Shown piece after piece: positions 27,201 to 35,325 of a DNA stretch of 64,000 nt (position 1 is its first letter; the number at the start of each line of letters is the position of its first letter). The translations under genes were made by a program, and so were the position numbers. The stretch spans positions 186,001-250,000 of the forward strand of contig NZ_MEHT01000007.1 in the NCBI RefSeq assembly GCF_001870675.1, read 5' to 3'. Below the pieces are notes generated by a model. The model was given only the letters and a program-made list of their open reading frames with translations. It had not been told where the DNA came from and did not search any database. This stretch comes from Roseinatronobacter thiooxidans (GTDB taxonomy: Bacteria > Pseudomonadota > Alphaproteobacteria > Rhodobacterales > Rhodobacteraceae).

Positions 27201-28277
27201 CTCGAATGCGGGGTTGATCCATTCGATGCGTTGCTTGGTATCGGCAATAAGCACCAGATTGGTCATGTGCTGCGCGATCAGGCTCATCCGCTCCCGCTCG
27301 CGTTGAAGGCGCCATTCATCTGTCACGTCACGCGAAATGAACACAAAACCCGGTGCCTCTCCGGGCTTGTCGGATTTGCGCGTGGCAACAGTAAGGGCAT
27401 ATCGACGCCGCCCACGCGGCGTTTCTATGTCGAACGGGTGGGGGCCAGACACGCCATTCGCCAATGCCTCGGACATTGCGCGCCGGTTCAGGGCCACGAT
27501 TTCGGGGGGCATCAGGTCTTCATCCTTGCGGCCCAACAACGCGTCTTCGGGCAGCATCATCTGGCCGGGATCGCTGGTATGAACACTGCGATAGCGGCCC
27601 TGCGAATCCACTTCCAAAATCAGGTCCGGCACTGCGTCCAAGGTGGCCTGCAACCTGTTGCGCGCAGCCGCAAGCGAGTCGCGCGTCTGCGCGATTTCGG
27701 TTTCCGCATCGACCCGCGCCAGCAAATTGCCCACGGCATCGGCCACGGTTTTGAACATCTGCACAGTGTCACTGTGGAAGGCCGCGCGCGGGCAGGCGGA
27801 ATCGAACCCGATAAAGCCCGCGCATCGGCCACCGGCCTGCATTGGCAAAGCCAGCATCGCCTGTATGCCCTGCGCCGCAAGATGCCGCTTTTCGGGCGCA
27901 GACGGCGGCAGGGCACCGACATCGGGTATCTCGACAGGGGTATCTGTGTCGAACCGCGCGCGCAAAAGGGGGATGACGGCAGGCAGCAGCCTATCGGGCG
28001 AGGCGCGCGCCCCGTCCGCGCCACTGTTCTGGTGCCATATATGTGTGGTGTCGATCCGCTCCCCCTCGGGGGTGCGGCGCAGGCGCACCAGATACGCGCG
28101 GTCCATATCGCTAAGGCGGGCGAGTTGTGACAAAACCCGCTCTATCGCGGCATCTGTCTGGGACAGCGGCGTGCGGATCAGATCGCTGAGCATGTCGATC
28201 ACACGCGCATGAAGCTGGATAATCTGCGGGCCCACAGCAGATAGGGCGGCGGTGTCCAGATTGGTCGGGCCTACCAT
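24297..28277 (-). CDS. Hybrid sensor histidine kinase with GAF and six PAS domains
   Basis: This soluble multi-domain kinase (about 1326 residues) has an N-terminal GAF-like domain (~20-180) and about six PAS repeats (~190-930; two contain the related WEWNLLTDTNLINPRWAE and WEFDVLTGTQDVNDRWAE). A HisKA domain with SHEIRTPLNG (~967), an HATPase (NLVGNAVKFTE, FGGTGLGMSIV) and a C-terminal receiver with the acceptor Asp in AVLLDISMP (~1250) follow. There are no membrane helices, so the signal is cytoplasmic (light, redox or a ligand). No cognate regulator is adjacent. The ATG at 28277 follows a run of G. Confidence 0.9.
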   Translation of the reverse strand: MVGPTNLDTAALSAVGPQIIQLHARVIDMLSDLIRTPLSQTDAAIERVLSQLARLSDMDRAYLVRLRRTPEGERIDTTHIWHQNSGADGARASPDRLLPAVIPLLRARFDTDTPVEIPDVGALPPSAPEKRHLAAQGIQAMLALPMQAGGRCAGFIGFDSACPRAAFHSDTVQMFKTVADAVGNLLARVDAETEIAQTRDSLAAARNRLQATLDAVPDLILEVDSQGRYRSVHTSDPGQMMLPEDALLGRKDEDLMPPEIVALNRRAMSEALANGVSGPHPFDIETPRGRRRYALTVATRKSDKPGEAPGFVFISRDVTDEWRLQRERERMSLIAQHMTNLVLIADTKQRIEWINPAFEARTGWKLADLRGRRPQDVSRGRHTDALTSERIDRAIAALQPVREEILNYTRDGVPYWVDVQLYPLHACDGQHVGFVSIETDITDRKRQETALQRLAHDANEARARLEMAVEALPDAFAYYDADNRLVLCNQRHRDLYPAAEAGTCTKAPVALIPDGAGPQPTDAQATTHTRMAGGRWLRVIEHATPDGGRVAMELDITELKEAERRQADIIHGAQAGTWEWNLLTDTNLINPRWAEIIGYTPEEIAPADIHVWRRLVHPDDLAAAERELAKVFSREIDRFEYEKRMRHKAGHWVWVLSRGRVARWTPEGTPELMAGVHIDITALKRAEERLEQIIDAASAGIWEFDVLTGTQDVNDRWAEMLGYTRAELSVQPNFGFQSLMHPDDFALMEAQRDQSLSMGCETFGHEIRMRHRDGHWVWILSRGRVVARDEAGQALKVAGIHLDITERKRLESQLVVERDYLARLMDTSASGIAALDDKGRIIFANREAECILGRGVDSMQDMPWNLPDLQIQALDGGPFDLAALPFARAIAEKQIVRDVRFAIIRPDGTRRALSVNAAPITAEELQVRVVVSISDITAQAATEDELRVTAQQAEAANQAKSRFLANMSHEIRTPLNGVLGMVQILEDELSDPMHKRMLGIIRDSGETLLSILNDLLDMSKIEAGKLTLEKVAFAPSDIATRIETMHKLVAVGKGLEFDLCLGPDTHLLRSGDPNRLSQILHNLVGNAVKFTEKGSVKVALAISTDGQLDISVRDTGIGMSLEQQARMFEDFEQADGTVTRRFGGTGLGMSIVRRLIGLMGGQISVESALGQGTTVHVRLPLPRTTHCAEQEQAGAETSLQGMRVLVADDNATNMLILKSMLSSLGVEAVSVSDGRAAVEAWEPQRFDAVLLDISMPELDGISALARIRARAAAQGGPMTPALAISANAMTHQVAEYIAAGFSAHVAKPFKRADLQAALSAVIAARV

Positions 28278-28565
28278 GTCCCCCCCGCGCAAATATGTTT
28301 TGTGCCGCCCACAACACCCCCCTTTCGGCGCGATTTCCCAAAGCCCAGACCGAAAGTTACCTGCACAATCCTATATCTCACAATCCCTAAAACATTGTAA
28401 ACTGCCCGAGGCGTTGCGTGGCAGTGCTGCAATCGGTGCCATAGCCCGTGGCGCATGGCATCTGACAGCATCAGCAAAGGTATGGGATGAGGCGTTGTCT
28501 CGAAACATCGGATAAGTACCAAAATGTGATTTTCACAAGTAACGGAATATTATTTTAATAAGACG

Positions 28566-28590
28566 GGAACGCATATGCTGCGCAAACGTT
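28566..28590 (+). promoter_or_regulatory. Orphan EcfG-type promoter
   Basis: GGAAC (28566-28570), 16 nt, CGTT (28587-28590) matches the EcfG consensus exactly. No protein gene starts soon after it; the next convincing ATG is at 29030. Confidence 0.75.
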
Positions 28591-28596
28591 AGTGTC

Positions 28597-28800
28597 AGTT
28601 GCGCTTTTAAAAAATTCCAAGTCACAGGTTCTGCCGCTATTAAAAAGGCAGCATGGCGCCGAATTGTCGGCGGCTGTTTTAATTACCCGCTTTGCACCAG
28701 ACAACTGCGCCTGTTTTCACAGGGTTTTCGAGTGTGCCGCAGGCTGCGCGGTAGGGACGGCCGCTTTTGAATTTCTGCCCATCGGGCCGTTTCGGCCCTG
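28597..28800 (+). ncRNA. Candidate EcfG-dependent small RNA
   Basis: This is inferred only from the exact upstream EcfG promoter, the lack of a credible reading frame and a GGGCCG-TTT-CGGCCC hairpin at 28783-28797. The hairpin is not followed by a strong U run, so the 3' end is a guess. It could instead be a long leader of the PRC-barrel gene. Confidence 0.3.
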
Positions 28801-28956
28801 ATTTCAGGCGAAAAATCTCTGCCCCTTGAATTTGCAATCGGGCCTTTTCTGTCAGCCCCTACATGAGAAACCAAAACCCCGCCCGCATCTTCCGGGAGAA
28901 AACAGCAGATATAACCTCATGTTTTCAAATACCCCGATCAAACACACAAGTTTTCA

Positions 28957-28981
28957 GGAACCCAATTAATTCTCGTTGGTT
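28957..28981 (+). promoter_or_regulatory. Probable EcfG-type promoter of the PRC-barrel gene
   Basis: GGAAC (28957-28961), 16 nt, GGTT (28978-28981) has one mismatch, and the same GGTT variant occurs before csbD. It lies about 50 nt upstream of the ATG at 29030. Confidence 0.55.
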
Positions 28982-29029
28982 TATTTGTCAGAGCCTTCAT
29001 GGGGCCAAACGGACTATAGGAGTAGTGTG

Positions 29030-30040
29030 ATGAACAAGTTTATGCTTACAACCGCAATTGTCGCTGTAACCTCGATGGGGGCAGTTGCGCAGACAACAGA
29101 TACCGGAATGGACCAGCAGGCAACTGGCGCCGGCATGGACCAGATGACAGGCAATGTACCTGCGTTTCTGGCAACCGATTTCACCGGCATGAATCTGTAT
29201 ACGCTTGATACAGAGGAAACGCGCGCCCTGTCCGAAGATCGCATGGCACAAGGGCAAGCGGCGGACCGTTCGCGCATGCGGTGGGAAAGTGGCGATGTGT
29301 TCGCATCCAGCCGCGACTCGTGGGAGAATGTCGGCAATATTGACGACATCATCATCACGATGGATGGCGAAATCCGTGGTATCCTGATCGATGTGGGCGG
29401 CTTCCTTGGTCTTGGGGCGCGCAGTGTGATGGTTGATATTGACGATCTGTATTTCGTCAGTGACGACAGCACACCAGAAGATATTGACGATTTCTTCGTT
29501 GTCGCCTCGATGACGCAAGAGCAACTGGAAGCGTTGCCGGAATGGAGCGAAGACCAGCTGGCCATGGGGTTTGAACAGCGCAGCTATCATGATGCGCAGG
29601 CAGAACCCGGCGGGACAATGGGCCATGACGGCGATGTAGCCGAACGCGAGGGCCGCACCGACACCATGGACATGCAGGCCGGTGACGGCATGCAAGCGCA
29701 AGATGACATGACAACCCAGTCACAAGCGCGCACAGAAGTGCCGCAAGGGTATCAGGTCATGAGTGCGCAAGACCGCACCGCAGACCGCCTGATGGGGGCT
29801 GATGTCTATGGCCGCGAAGGCGAGTCAATCGCCACAGTGGACGATCTTGTCATCGGCGATGATGGCACTGTGACACATGCCATCATGGATGTTGGCGGTT
29901 TCCTTGGAATGGGCGAACACACTGTCGCACTGGAGATCGATGACATCGACATCTTGTGGAATGACACGGATGGAAATGTGCGCGTTCAGTTGCCAATGAC
30001 ACAGGAAGAGATGGAAAGCCTGCCCGAATATCAGGGCTGA
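29030..30040 (+). CDS. Secreted protein with two PRC-barrel domains
   Basis: The 336-residue acidic protein has a signal peptide (MNKFMLTTAIVAVTSMGAVA) and two PRC-barrel domains. Both repeat the pattern DDxxIxxDGxxxxxIxDVGGFLGxG (residues ~105-135 and ~268-300). A Met/Gln/Asp-rich linker separates them. PRC-barrel proteins bind RNA or protein partners; exported alphaproteobacterial versions are common in the general stress regulon and thought to act at the envelope. A near-consensus EcfG promoter precedes it and a strong terminator follows. Confidence 0.88.
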   Translation: MNKFMLTTAIVAVTSMGAVAQTTDTGMDQQATGAGMDQMTGNVPAFLATDFTGMNLYTLDTEETRALSEDRMAQGQAADRSRMRWESGDVFASSRDSWENVGNIDDIIITMDGEIRGILIDVGGFLGLGARSVMVDIDDLYFVSDDSTPEDIDDFFVVASMTQEQLEALPEWSEDQLAMGFEQRSYHDAQAEPGGTMGHDGDVAEREGRTDTMDMQAGDGMQAQDDMTTQSQARTEVPQGYQVMSAQDRTADRLMGADVYGREGESIATVDDLVIGDDGTVTHAIMDVGGFLGMGEHTVALEIDDIDILWNDTDGNVRVQLPMTQEEMESLPEYQG

Positions 30041-30079
30041 CATCCTCTCGCCTGTAACCCGTGTTGCGTAACGAGTGCC

Positions 30080-30107
30080 AAGGCCCGCCAACTGGCGGGC
30101 CTTTTTT
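30080..30107 (+). terminator. Rho-independent terminator of the PRC-barrel gene
   Basis: An inverted repeat (30080-30089 with 30094-30103) forms a 10-bp GC-rich stem with a 4-nt loop, followed by six T. It begins 40 nt after the stop codon. Confidence 0.92.
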
Positions 30108-30139
30108 CGGGGCCTGCGCCACAGCCGCAGGCAGCATTC

Positions 30140-30164
30140 GGAACCAACCCGCGCATGTAACGTT
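30140..30164 (+). promoter_or_regulatory. EcfG-type promoter of a 25-residue membrane peptide gene
   Basis: GGAAC (30140-30144), 16 nt, CGTT (30161-30164) is an exact consensus. The predicted transcript would start about 40 nt before the ATG at 30212. Confidence 0.82.
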
Positions 30165-30211
30165 ATGTTGGCAGGTTTGTGTTTTTTCGGGCAGCAAGGA
30201 AAGGTCAGATC

Positions 30212-30289
30212 ATGCGCGGCATTTTGCTTTGGTTCGTCGGTATTCCCGTCCCTGTCATCATCTTGTTGTTCGTGTTCGGGGTGCTGTGA
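30212..30289 (+). CDS. 25-residue hydrophobic membrane peptide, stress-regulated
   Basis: A short frame reads MRGILLWFVGIPVPVIILLF and a few further hydrophobic residues, with an AGGAAAGG ribosome-binding site about 8 nt before the ATG. It is one membrane helix broken by two prolines. It lies between a terminator and the cytochrome oxidase operon and has its own exact EcfG promoter, which supports it as a real gene. I recognise similar tiny proteins in alphaproteobacteria but no characterised function. Confidence 0.7.
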   Translation: MRGILLWFVGIPVPVIILLFVFGVL

Positions 30290-30366
30290 CGGGTGCCCCT
30301 TCGTGCATGCAACCCCAACACCCAGCCTTATCAGGACGATATGACACCCAATCCATTTAACCAGAC

Positions 30367-31086
30367 ATGACACAAGCCCACCCATATTGCGGCCCCGCGC
30401 CTGACCAAAGCACTTGGCTTTGGGCATGGAACCTTGACCCGTATCTGATTTTTGCGCTGCTGGCCCTTGGTGGCGCGGGGGCTTGGGCCTTGCGCGGCAC
30501 AGACAGGGGCAGGCAAGGGGCATCGGGTGTGGCCTTTGGCGCGGCGGTGCTCGCCTTTGTCTCGCCGCTTTGCGCGCTGACAGTGGCGCTGTTTGCCGCG
30601 CGCACGCTGCATCATCTGGTGGTTTTCGGCATTCTGGCCCCTGCGCTTGCGCTGGCCTTTCCGCTGCGCAAAATCCCTGTCACTGCCAGTTTTGCCACGC
30701 TGTCTGGCGCATTGTGGTTATGGCACATCCCGCAAGCCTATAGTGCGGCATGGGACAGCGCGCTTGTCTATTGGGGCATGCAGGCGGCGCTGATCGTGCC
30801 TGCATGGGCGTTCTGGTCCACTGTCCTTGGCCGCGCGGCCAAGCTGGAACATGTGATCTGGCTGGTGCCAATGGTCGGGCAGATGGGCCTGCTTGGCGCG
30901 CTGCTGACCTTTGCGCAGCGCCCCTTTTATCTGGAACATCTGGCCCAGGCCGAGCGCTTCGGGCTGTCCGCGCTACAAGACCAACAGCTTGCAGGGCTGA
31001 TCATGTGGGTGCCGGGAATGATTCCGGTGGCCGTGCTGGCAGGCGTGATGGCGCAGCGGCTGTTGCACAGGGATATGCGCATATGA
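30367..31086 (+). CDS. ctaG: CtaG-family (caa3-type) cytochrome oxidase assembly protein
   Basis: The 239-residue polytopic protein is of the caa3_CtaG family, with conserved His-containing helices (TLHHLVVFGILAPAL, LWLWHIPQAY, EHVIWLVPM). Family members help assemble copper into cytochrome c oxidase; they differ from the Cox11-type CtaG. It is the first gene of a tight five-gene operon in which every gene overlaps the next by 4 nt. Confidence 0.85.
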   Translation: MTQAHPYCGPAPDQSTWLWAWNLDPYLIFALLALGGAGAWALRGTDRGRQGASGVAFGAAVLAFVSPLCALTVALFAARTLHHLVVFGILAPALALAFPLRKIPVTASFATLSGALWLWHIPQAYSAAWDSALVYWGMQAALIVPAWAFWSTVLGRAAKLEHVIWLVPMVGQMGLLGALLTFAQRPFYLEHLAQAERFGLSALQDQQLAGLIMWVPGMIPVAVLAGVMAQRLLHRDMRI

Positions 31087-31589
31087 TCGCAGCATTGAAG
31101 GCGGCACATATCATTGCCTTGTCGATCTGGTGCGCAGGGCTGATCGTGCTGCCGATTATCCTGCATGTCTATGGCCGCAGGCCAGAGAACCGCACACAGG
31201 CAGGTTTTGCCGAATTCCGCTGGCTGACACATTACAGCTATACAGGCGTCATCACCCCTGCCGCTGTGATTGCCGTGACTTTCGGCACAATCCTGATCTT
31301 CGCATTAGAGGTGCTGGAGGCGTGGATGCTGGCCAAGCTGGTTGCGGTTTCGGGTATGGTGCTGCTGCATGCGTGGATGGGCCATGTGATCGTAGAGGCG
31401 GGCGAGGGGCAAGGGGCATATCGCACCCCCATGGCGGGCCTGTCGCTTCTGGCGCTGGTGCCGCTGATGGGGCTGGTTCTGTGGCTGGTGCTGGCAAAAC
31501 CCGCGCTAGAGGATTTCATCGCCCTGATGCCCGCAATCTTGCAAGAACCGCGCGGCAACCAGATACCGGCAAGGTTTGACCCGCTATGA
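31083..31589 (+). CDS. CopD-like small membrane protein of the oxidase operon
   Basis: The 168-residue protein has about four hydrophobic helices, with His residues in KAAHIIALSIWCAG, FRWLTHYSYTG and VLLHAWMGHVIVEAG. The pattern resembles CopD or HemJ-type membrane proteins that bind copper or heme. In this place it probably helps metal or heme delivery to the oxidase. Its ATG overlaps the ctaG stop and its stop overlaps the coxB start. Confidence 0.7.
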   Translation: MIAALKAAHIIALSIWCAGLIVLPIILHVYGRRPENRTQAGFAEFRWLTHYSYTGVITPAAVIAVTFGTILIFALEVLEAWMLAKLVAVSGMVLLHAWMGHVIVEAGEGQGAYRTPMAGLSLLALVPLMGLVLWLVLAKPALEDFIALMPAILQEPRGNQIPARFDPL

Positions 31590-32266
31590 CCCGCCCTGCC
31601 CTTGCCCTTTGCGCGCTTTGCCTGCTGGCGGCCTGCGATGGCCCGCTATCGACCTTGCAGCCCTCTGGGCCGATTGCCACGGAAATTGCGTGGCTGTGGT
31701 GGGCCATGCTGGCGGGTGCTGCGCTGATCACGGTTTTTGTGCTGGGTCTGCTGGCGATGGGCTTTGGCGCACCGCGCAAGACCCAAGCGCGGGTCTGGAC
31801 GCATGGTCTTGGCCTGTGGTTTTCAATGGCGATCCTTGGCAGTGTCTTGGGCGCAGGGCTGTGGGTGGGCGAGCGGATCTTGCCGCGCGATGACGGTGCC
31901 GTGACAGTGCAGGCCCATGCCTTTCAATGGGGGTGGGAATTCACCCATGAAGACGCAAATGGCGCCGCGATGCGCAGCACAGACCTGCTGCATATTCCCG
32001 CAGGCCAGCCCGTGGATGTTCTGATCACATCCGAGGATGTGATCCATTCCTTCTGGGTGCCGCAACTGGCCGGCAAGATGGATGCCATCCCCGGCCGGAC
32101 CAACCGCGCCCGGCTGAAGGCAGATACTCCCGGCATCTATGACGGGATTTGCGCTGAATTCTGCGGCGTGGGCCATGCCCATATGCGCTTTACAGTGCAG
32201 GCGCATGCGGATTGGCCGCCGGATTTGTCCGATGAAGGCACAGAGCAGCAGGAGGGTGCGCCGTGA
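31586..32266 (+). CDS. coxB: Cytochrome c oxidase subunit II
   Basis: The 226-residue protein has a lipoprotein-type N-terminus (CLLAAC lipobox near residue 16), two membrane helices (~35-95) and a periplasmic cupredoxin domain. The CuA site is complete: His in DVIHSFWVP and the C-x-E-x-C-x3-H-x2-M set in ICAEFCGVGHAHM. There is no fused cytochrome c domain, so the electron donor is a separate cytochrome. It is part of the ATGA-coupled oxidase operon. Confidence 0.93.
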   Translation: MTRPALALCALCLLAACDGPLSTLQPSGPIATEIAWLWWAMLAGAALITVFVLGLLAMGFGAPRKTQARVWTHGLGLWFSMAILGSVLGAGLWVGERILPRDDGAVTVQAHAFQWGWEFTHEDANGAAMRSTDLLHIPAGQPVDVLITSEDVIHSFWVPQLAGKMDAIPGRTNRARLKADTPGIYDGICAEFCGVGHAHMRFTVQAHADWPPDLSDEGTEQQEGAP

Positions 32267-34797
32267 CCGATATCCCCACACCCGCCGCCGCATCCGCGCG
32301 CGCGGACAGCGTGCATGTTGCCCCTGCCCCCGCCCAGCGCGCCTTGGCGTTGCACCGCGACTTGACGCGGGTCTGGCGCAATGATCGCGGCCTTTGGGGC
32401 CAGATTACGGCTGTCAACCACACCACGCTTGGCCTGCGCTTCATGGGCACGGCGCTGGTATTCTTTGCCATTGGCGGCATTCTCTCCATGCTGATCCGTG
32501 CGCAGCTGGCCACCCATCAGGGCGCGTTTCTGGACACGGCCCTGTATAACCAGATTTTCACGATGCATGGCAGCATCATGATGTTCCTGTTCGCCATTCC
32601 CATGTTGGAGGGGTTGGGCATCTGGCTTTTGCCCAAGCTTCTGGGCACGCGCGACATGGCCTTTCCGCGCCTGACAGCGCTTGGCTATTGGTGCTATCTG
32701 TTTGGCGGGCTGATCATGCTGACCGCGCTTTTATTCGGCGTGGCCCCGCATGACGGCTGGTTCATGTACACACCGCTGTCGGATGCCACCCATTCCCCCG
32801 GCATCAATGCCGATGTCTGGCTGCTGGGGGTGACATTCGTGGAAATCTCTGCCGTGGCGGCGGCGGTGGAGATTACCGTCACCATCCTGCGCCAGCGCGC
32901 CCCCGGCATGAAGCTGACCGAAATGCCGCTATTTGCATGGTATATGCTGGGCACGAGTGCGATGATGCTGGTGGGGTTTCCGCCGTTGATTGCAGGGTCA
33001 GTGCTGCTGGAGTTGGAGCGCGCCTTTGGCTGGCCCTTCTTCGACCCCACGCGCGGGGGTGATCCGCTGCTGTGGCAGCACCTGTTCTGGCTGTTTGGCC
33101 ACCCGGAGGTGTATATCATCTTCCTGCCTGCAGCAGGCGTTATGTCGATGATCATTCCTGTCATGTGCCGCACGACGATTCTGGGCTACGGGGCTATTGT
33201 TGCGGCCATTCTGGCGCTGGTGTTCCTGTCTTTCGGGCTGTGGGTGCATCATATGTTCACAGTGGGCATTCCGCATATGGCGCTGGCGTTTTTCTCGGCG
33301 GCCTCGGTGTTGGTGGCGGTGCCGACAGCGGTGCAGGTTTTCGCGTGGATCGGCACCATGTGGAAGGGCCATCCGCAGCTGCATCTGCCGATGTATCATA
33401 TCTGCGGCTTTTTCCTGACATTCGTCATGGGCGGGCTGACAGGCGTGATGCTGGCCATTGTGCCGTTCAACTGGCAGGCGCATGACACGGCCTTTGTCAC
33501 CGCGCATCTGCATTATGTGCTGATCGGGGGGTTTGTCTTCCCGATGATGGCAGCGGCCACCTACTGGCTGCCGCTGATCACAGGCAAGGCCCGCATCAGG
33601 GGCGTGGGAGAAGCTGCCTTCTGGGTCATTCTGCTGGGCTTTCACGGCACGTTTTTCATCATGCATCTGACGGGCCTTATGGGCATGCCGCGCCGGATAG
33701 ATGTCTATCCCGACAATCCCGAATGGGTCTGGCTGAACCTGACCTCGTCCATCTTCAGCTTCGTGCTGACAATCGGCTTTGCGATGTTTGTGCTGGACCT
33801 GATCTTGCAGGCCACACTGGGCCAGCGCACGCGGCGCGATCCATGGGATGCGCCAACGCTGGATTGGGCCATGCCGGTCCCCTCGCCCAGTTATAACTTC
33901 GCCTCGCTGCCCATATCGCGGCATCTGGGGCAAAGCGCGCGCGATGCGGTGTTGTCACTGGCGCGGGGCGAAGGGGCCTTGGCGGGGGCGGCACGGGGGC
34001 GACGGGAATTGCTGGTCACATCCGTCGGGGTGGCGCGCCCGCATCATGTGGCCATTCTGCCGGGCAATACGGCGCTGCCCTTGTATCTGTCGGCCAGTAT
34101 CGGGGTGTTTGTGCTGATGATGCTGGCGGGCCAGTATAGGCTGGCCGCGCTGGCGCTGGTGCCAGTGGGCGCGCTGATCTGGGTCTGGGCGCGCGGCATG
34201 GCGCCCGCGGGCGATCTGCGCGCGGTCGAGGTTGCGCCCAACCTGAACCTGCCTGTCCACCACTGTGCGCAGCATAGCTTGGCGCGCACGGGGCTTGCGG
34301 CTGTGCTGGTGGCGGATGGCACGCTGTTCGTCTCGCTGTTGTTCGGGGTGGCGTTTTTGTCTGTGGTCACCCCCGCCACACCGCCACCCGCCGCAGGGGC
34401 CGACACTGTGACAAGTCTGGTCGGGCTGGGGGTGATCGGCATCGCGCTGGTTCTTGCGGCTTTGGTCGGGCGGTTGAACACGCGCAGCGCGGCCGCCCTT
34501 GGGCTGGGCGCGAACCTGCTGGCGCTGGCAGCCCTGCTATGGCTTGCATTCAGCCAGATGGATGACCCCACCGCCCATGCCCGCGACGCGCTGCGCGCAG
34601 CAGTTGCAGGCTATGTCGGGCTGCATATGCTGGTGGCAGCGGCAATGGCGGCCTTCGTGCTGGACCAGTTCCGGCGCGGCGAGATTACCCCGCAGACGCA
34701 GGGTGCCTTGGGGGCATGGCAGATGTGGCAGCACTTTACCACAGCGGTTGCACTGCTCGCGGCGCTGGTTCTTATTGCGCAGGTGGGGGTGTCATGA
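32263..34797 (+). CDS. coxA: Cytochrome c oxidase subunit I fused to subunit III
   Basis: The 844-residue fusion begins with a GTG that overlaps the coxB stop, after GGAGGG. Residues ~40-550 are heme-copper oxidase subunit I: FTMHGSIMM (heme a ligand), HPEVY (280-284, CuB His, gate Glu and cross-linked Tyr), VHHMF (CuB) and TAHLHYV (heme a3 and a ligands). Residues ~590-844 are subunit III-like helices. The D-channel Asp is kept in RDMAFPR, but the Asn residues usually around it are absent, and the position of the K-channel Lys aligns by eye with His374 (LHLPM). Subunit I-III fusions are known in SoxM-type oxidases. Confidence 0.92.
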   Translation: MTDIPTPAAASARADSVHVAPAPAQRALALHRDLTRVWRNDRGLWGQITAVNHTTLGLRFMGTALVFFAIGGILSMLIRAQLATHQGAFLDTALYNQIFTMHGSIMMFLFAIPMLEGLGIWLLPKLLGTRDMAFPRLTALGYWCYLFGGLIMLTALLFGVAPHDGWFMYTPLSDATHSPGINADVWLLGVTFVEISAVAAAVEITVTILRQRAPGMKLTEMPLFAWYMLGTSAMMLVGFPPLIAGSVLLELERAFGWPFFDPTRGGDPLLWQHLFWLFGHPEVYIIFLPAAGVMSMIIPVMCRTTILGYGAIVAAILALVFLSFGLWVHHMFTVGIPHMALAFFSAASVLVAVPTAVQVFAWIGTMWKGHPQLHLPMYHICGFFLTFVMGGLTGVMLAIVPFNWQAHDTAFVTAHLHYVLIGGFVFPMMAAATYWLPLITGKARIRGVGEAAFWVILLGFHGTFFIMHLTGLMGMPRRIDVYPDNPEWVWLNLTSSIFSFVLTIGFAMFVLDLILQATLGQRTRRDPWDAPTLDWAMPVPSPSYNFASLPISRHLGQSARDAVLSLARGEGALAGAARGRRELLVTSVGVARPHHVAILPGNTALPLYLSASIGVFVLMMLAGQYRLAALALVPVGALIWVWARGMAPAGDLRAVEVAPNLNLPVHHCAQHSLARTGLAAVLVADGTLFVSLLFGVAFLSVVTPATPPPAAGADTVTSLVGLGVIGIALVLAALVGRLNTRSAAALGLGANLLALAALLWLAFSQMDDPTAHARDALRAAVAGYVGLHMLVAAAMAAFVLDQFRRGEITPQTQGALGAWQMWQHFTTAVALLAALVLIAQVGVS

Positions 34798-35093
34798 GGT
34801 GGCTTGCGCTTCTTATCAGCGGCCCGATGCTATGGGCGTTCCTGTTCAGCCTGATCTATGCGCTGCATGGTTGGGCCTGCGCAGGCGGAAGCGGCCCGGA
34901 AGGTTTGGATGGGGGCGCACGGATGCTGTTGATCGGCGTCTGGGTTTTGGGGCTGATCGCCTTTATCCCCCTGCTGCGACTGGCCCCATCAGGGCAAGAG
35001 CGGCACCAAAGATTGCCCCGCATGGCCGTATGGATCGGGCTGGCGGCCACGATTGTGACCTTGTTCCCCGTCACTGTAATTACAAGCTGCTGA
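34794..35093 (+). CDS. Small membrane protein of the oxidase operon
   Basis: The 99-residue protein has three hydrophobic helices (MRWLALLISGPMLWAFLFSL, MLLIGVWVLGLIAFIPLL and a C-terminal helix ending in Cys). It overlaps the subunit I-III stop by ATGA and is the last gene of the operon. It may be a subunit-IV-like or assembly partner, inferred from position only. A GC-rich 11-bp inverted repeat follows at 35100-35137. Confidence 0.65.
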   Translation: MRWLALLISGPMLWAFLFSLIYALHGWACAGGSGPEGLDGGARMLLIGVWVLGLIAFIPLLRLAPSGQERHQRLPRMAVWIGLAATIVTLFPVTVITSC

Positions 35094-35099
35094 CAAAAA

Positions 35100-35137
35100 T
35101 GCCCGCCTTGCCACGAGGGACCGGACAAGGCGGGCAA
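35100..35137 (+). terminator. Hairpin after the oxidase operon
   Basis: TGCCCGCCTTG and CAAGGCGGGCA form an 11-bp stem directly after the last oxidase gene. It lacks a U run, so it may be a weak or Rho-assisted terminator. Confidence 0.45.
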
Positions 35138-35325
35138 AGACCCGAGCGGGACCGGGAGGGATGAGAGACCCGACACCCGAGCAGGGACATCCAACCAAAC
35201 GCGGATCACGGATATCGGTTCCAGCGGGTGGCACAGAAAATATCCGTCCTTGCAGGCCCCCTCGCGCAGGCCAAAGCCCCCTGCCAGCACCGGCAAGGGG
35301 CCAAAGACCCAAAGGGGTCACACTG

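Larger units (their letters stand above)
28278..29029. other. 752-bp intergenic region with two EcfG promoters and a possible small RNA
   Basis: The gap between the divergent hybrid kinase and PRC-barrel genes is locally AT-rich around 28500-28640. It contains an exact EcfG promoter at 28566-28590, a perfect 6-bp GC hairpin at 28783-28797 and the PRC-barrel promoter at 28957-28981. A 69-codon frame at 28592 has no ribosome-binding site and no recognisable features; I do not call it a gene. Confidence 0.6.

Noticed and set aside
28592-28801. A 69-codon frame just after the orphan EcfG promoter
   Set aside because: It would start with GTG at or before the predicted transcription start, has no ribosome-binding site and no protein-like pattern; a non-coding transcript is more likely.
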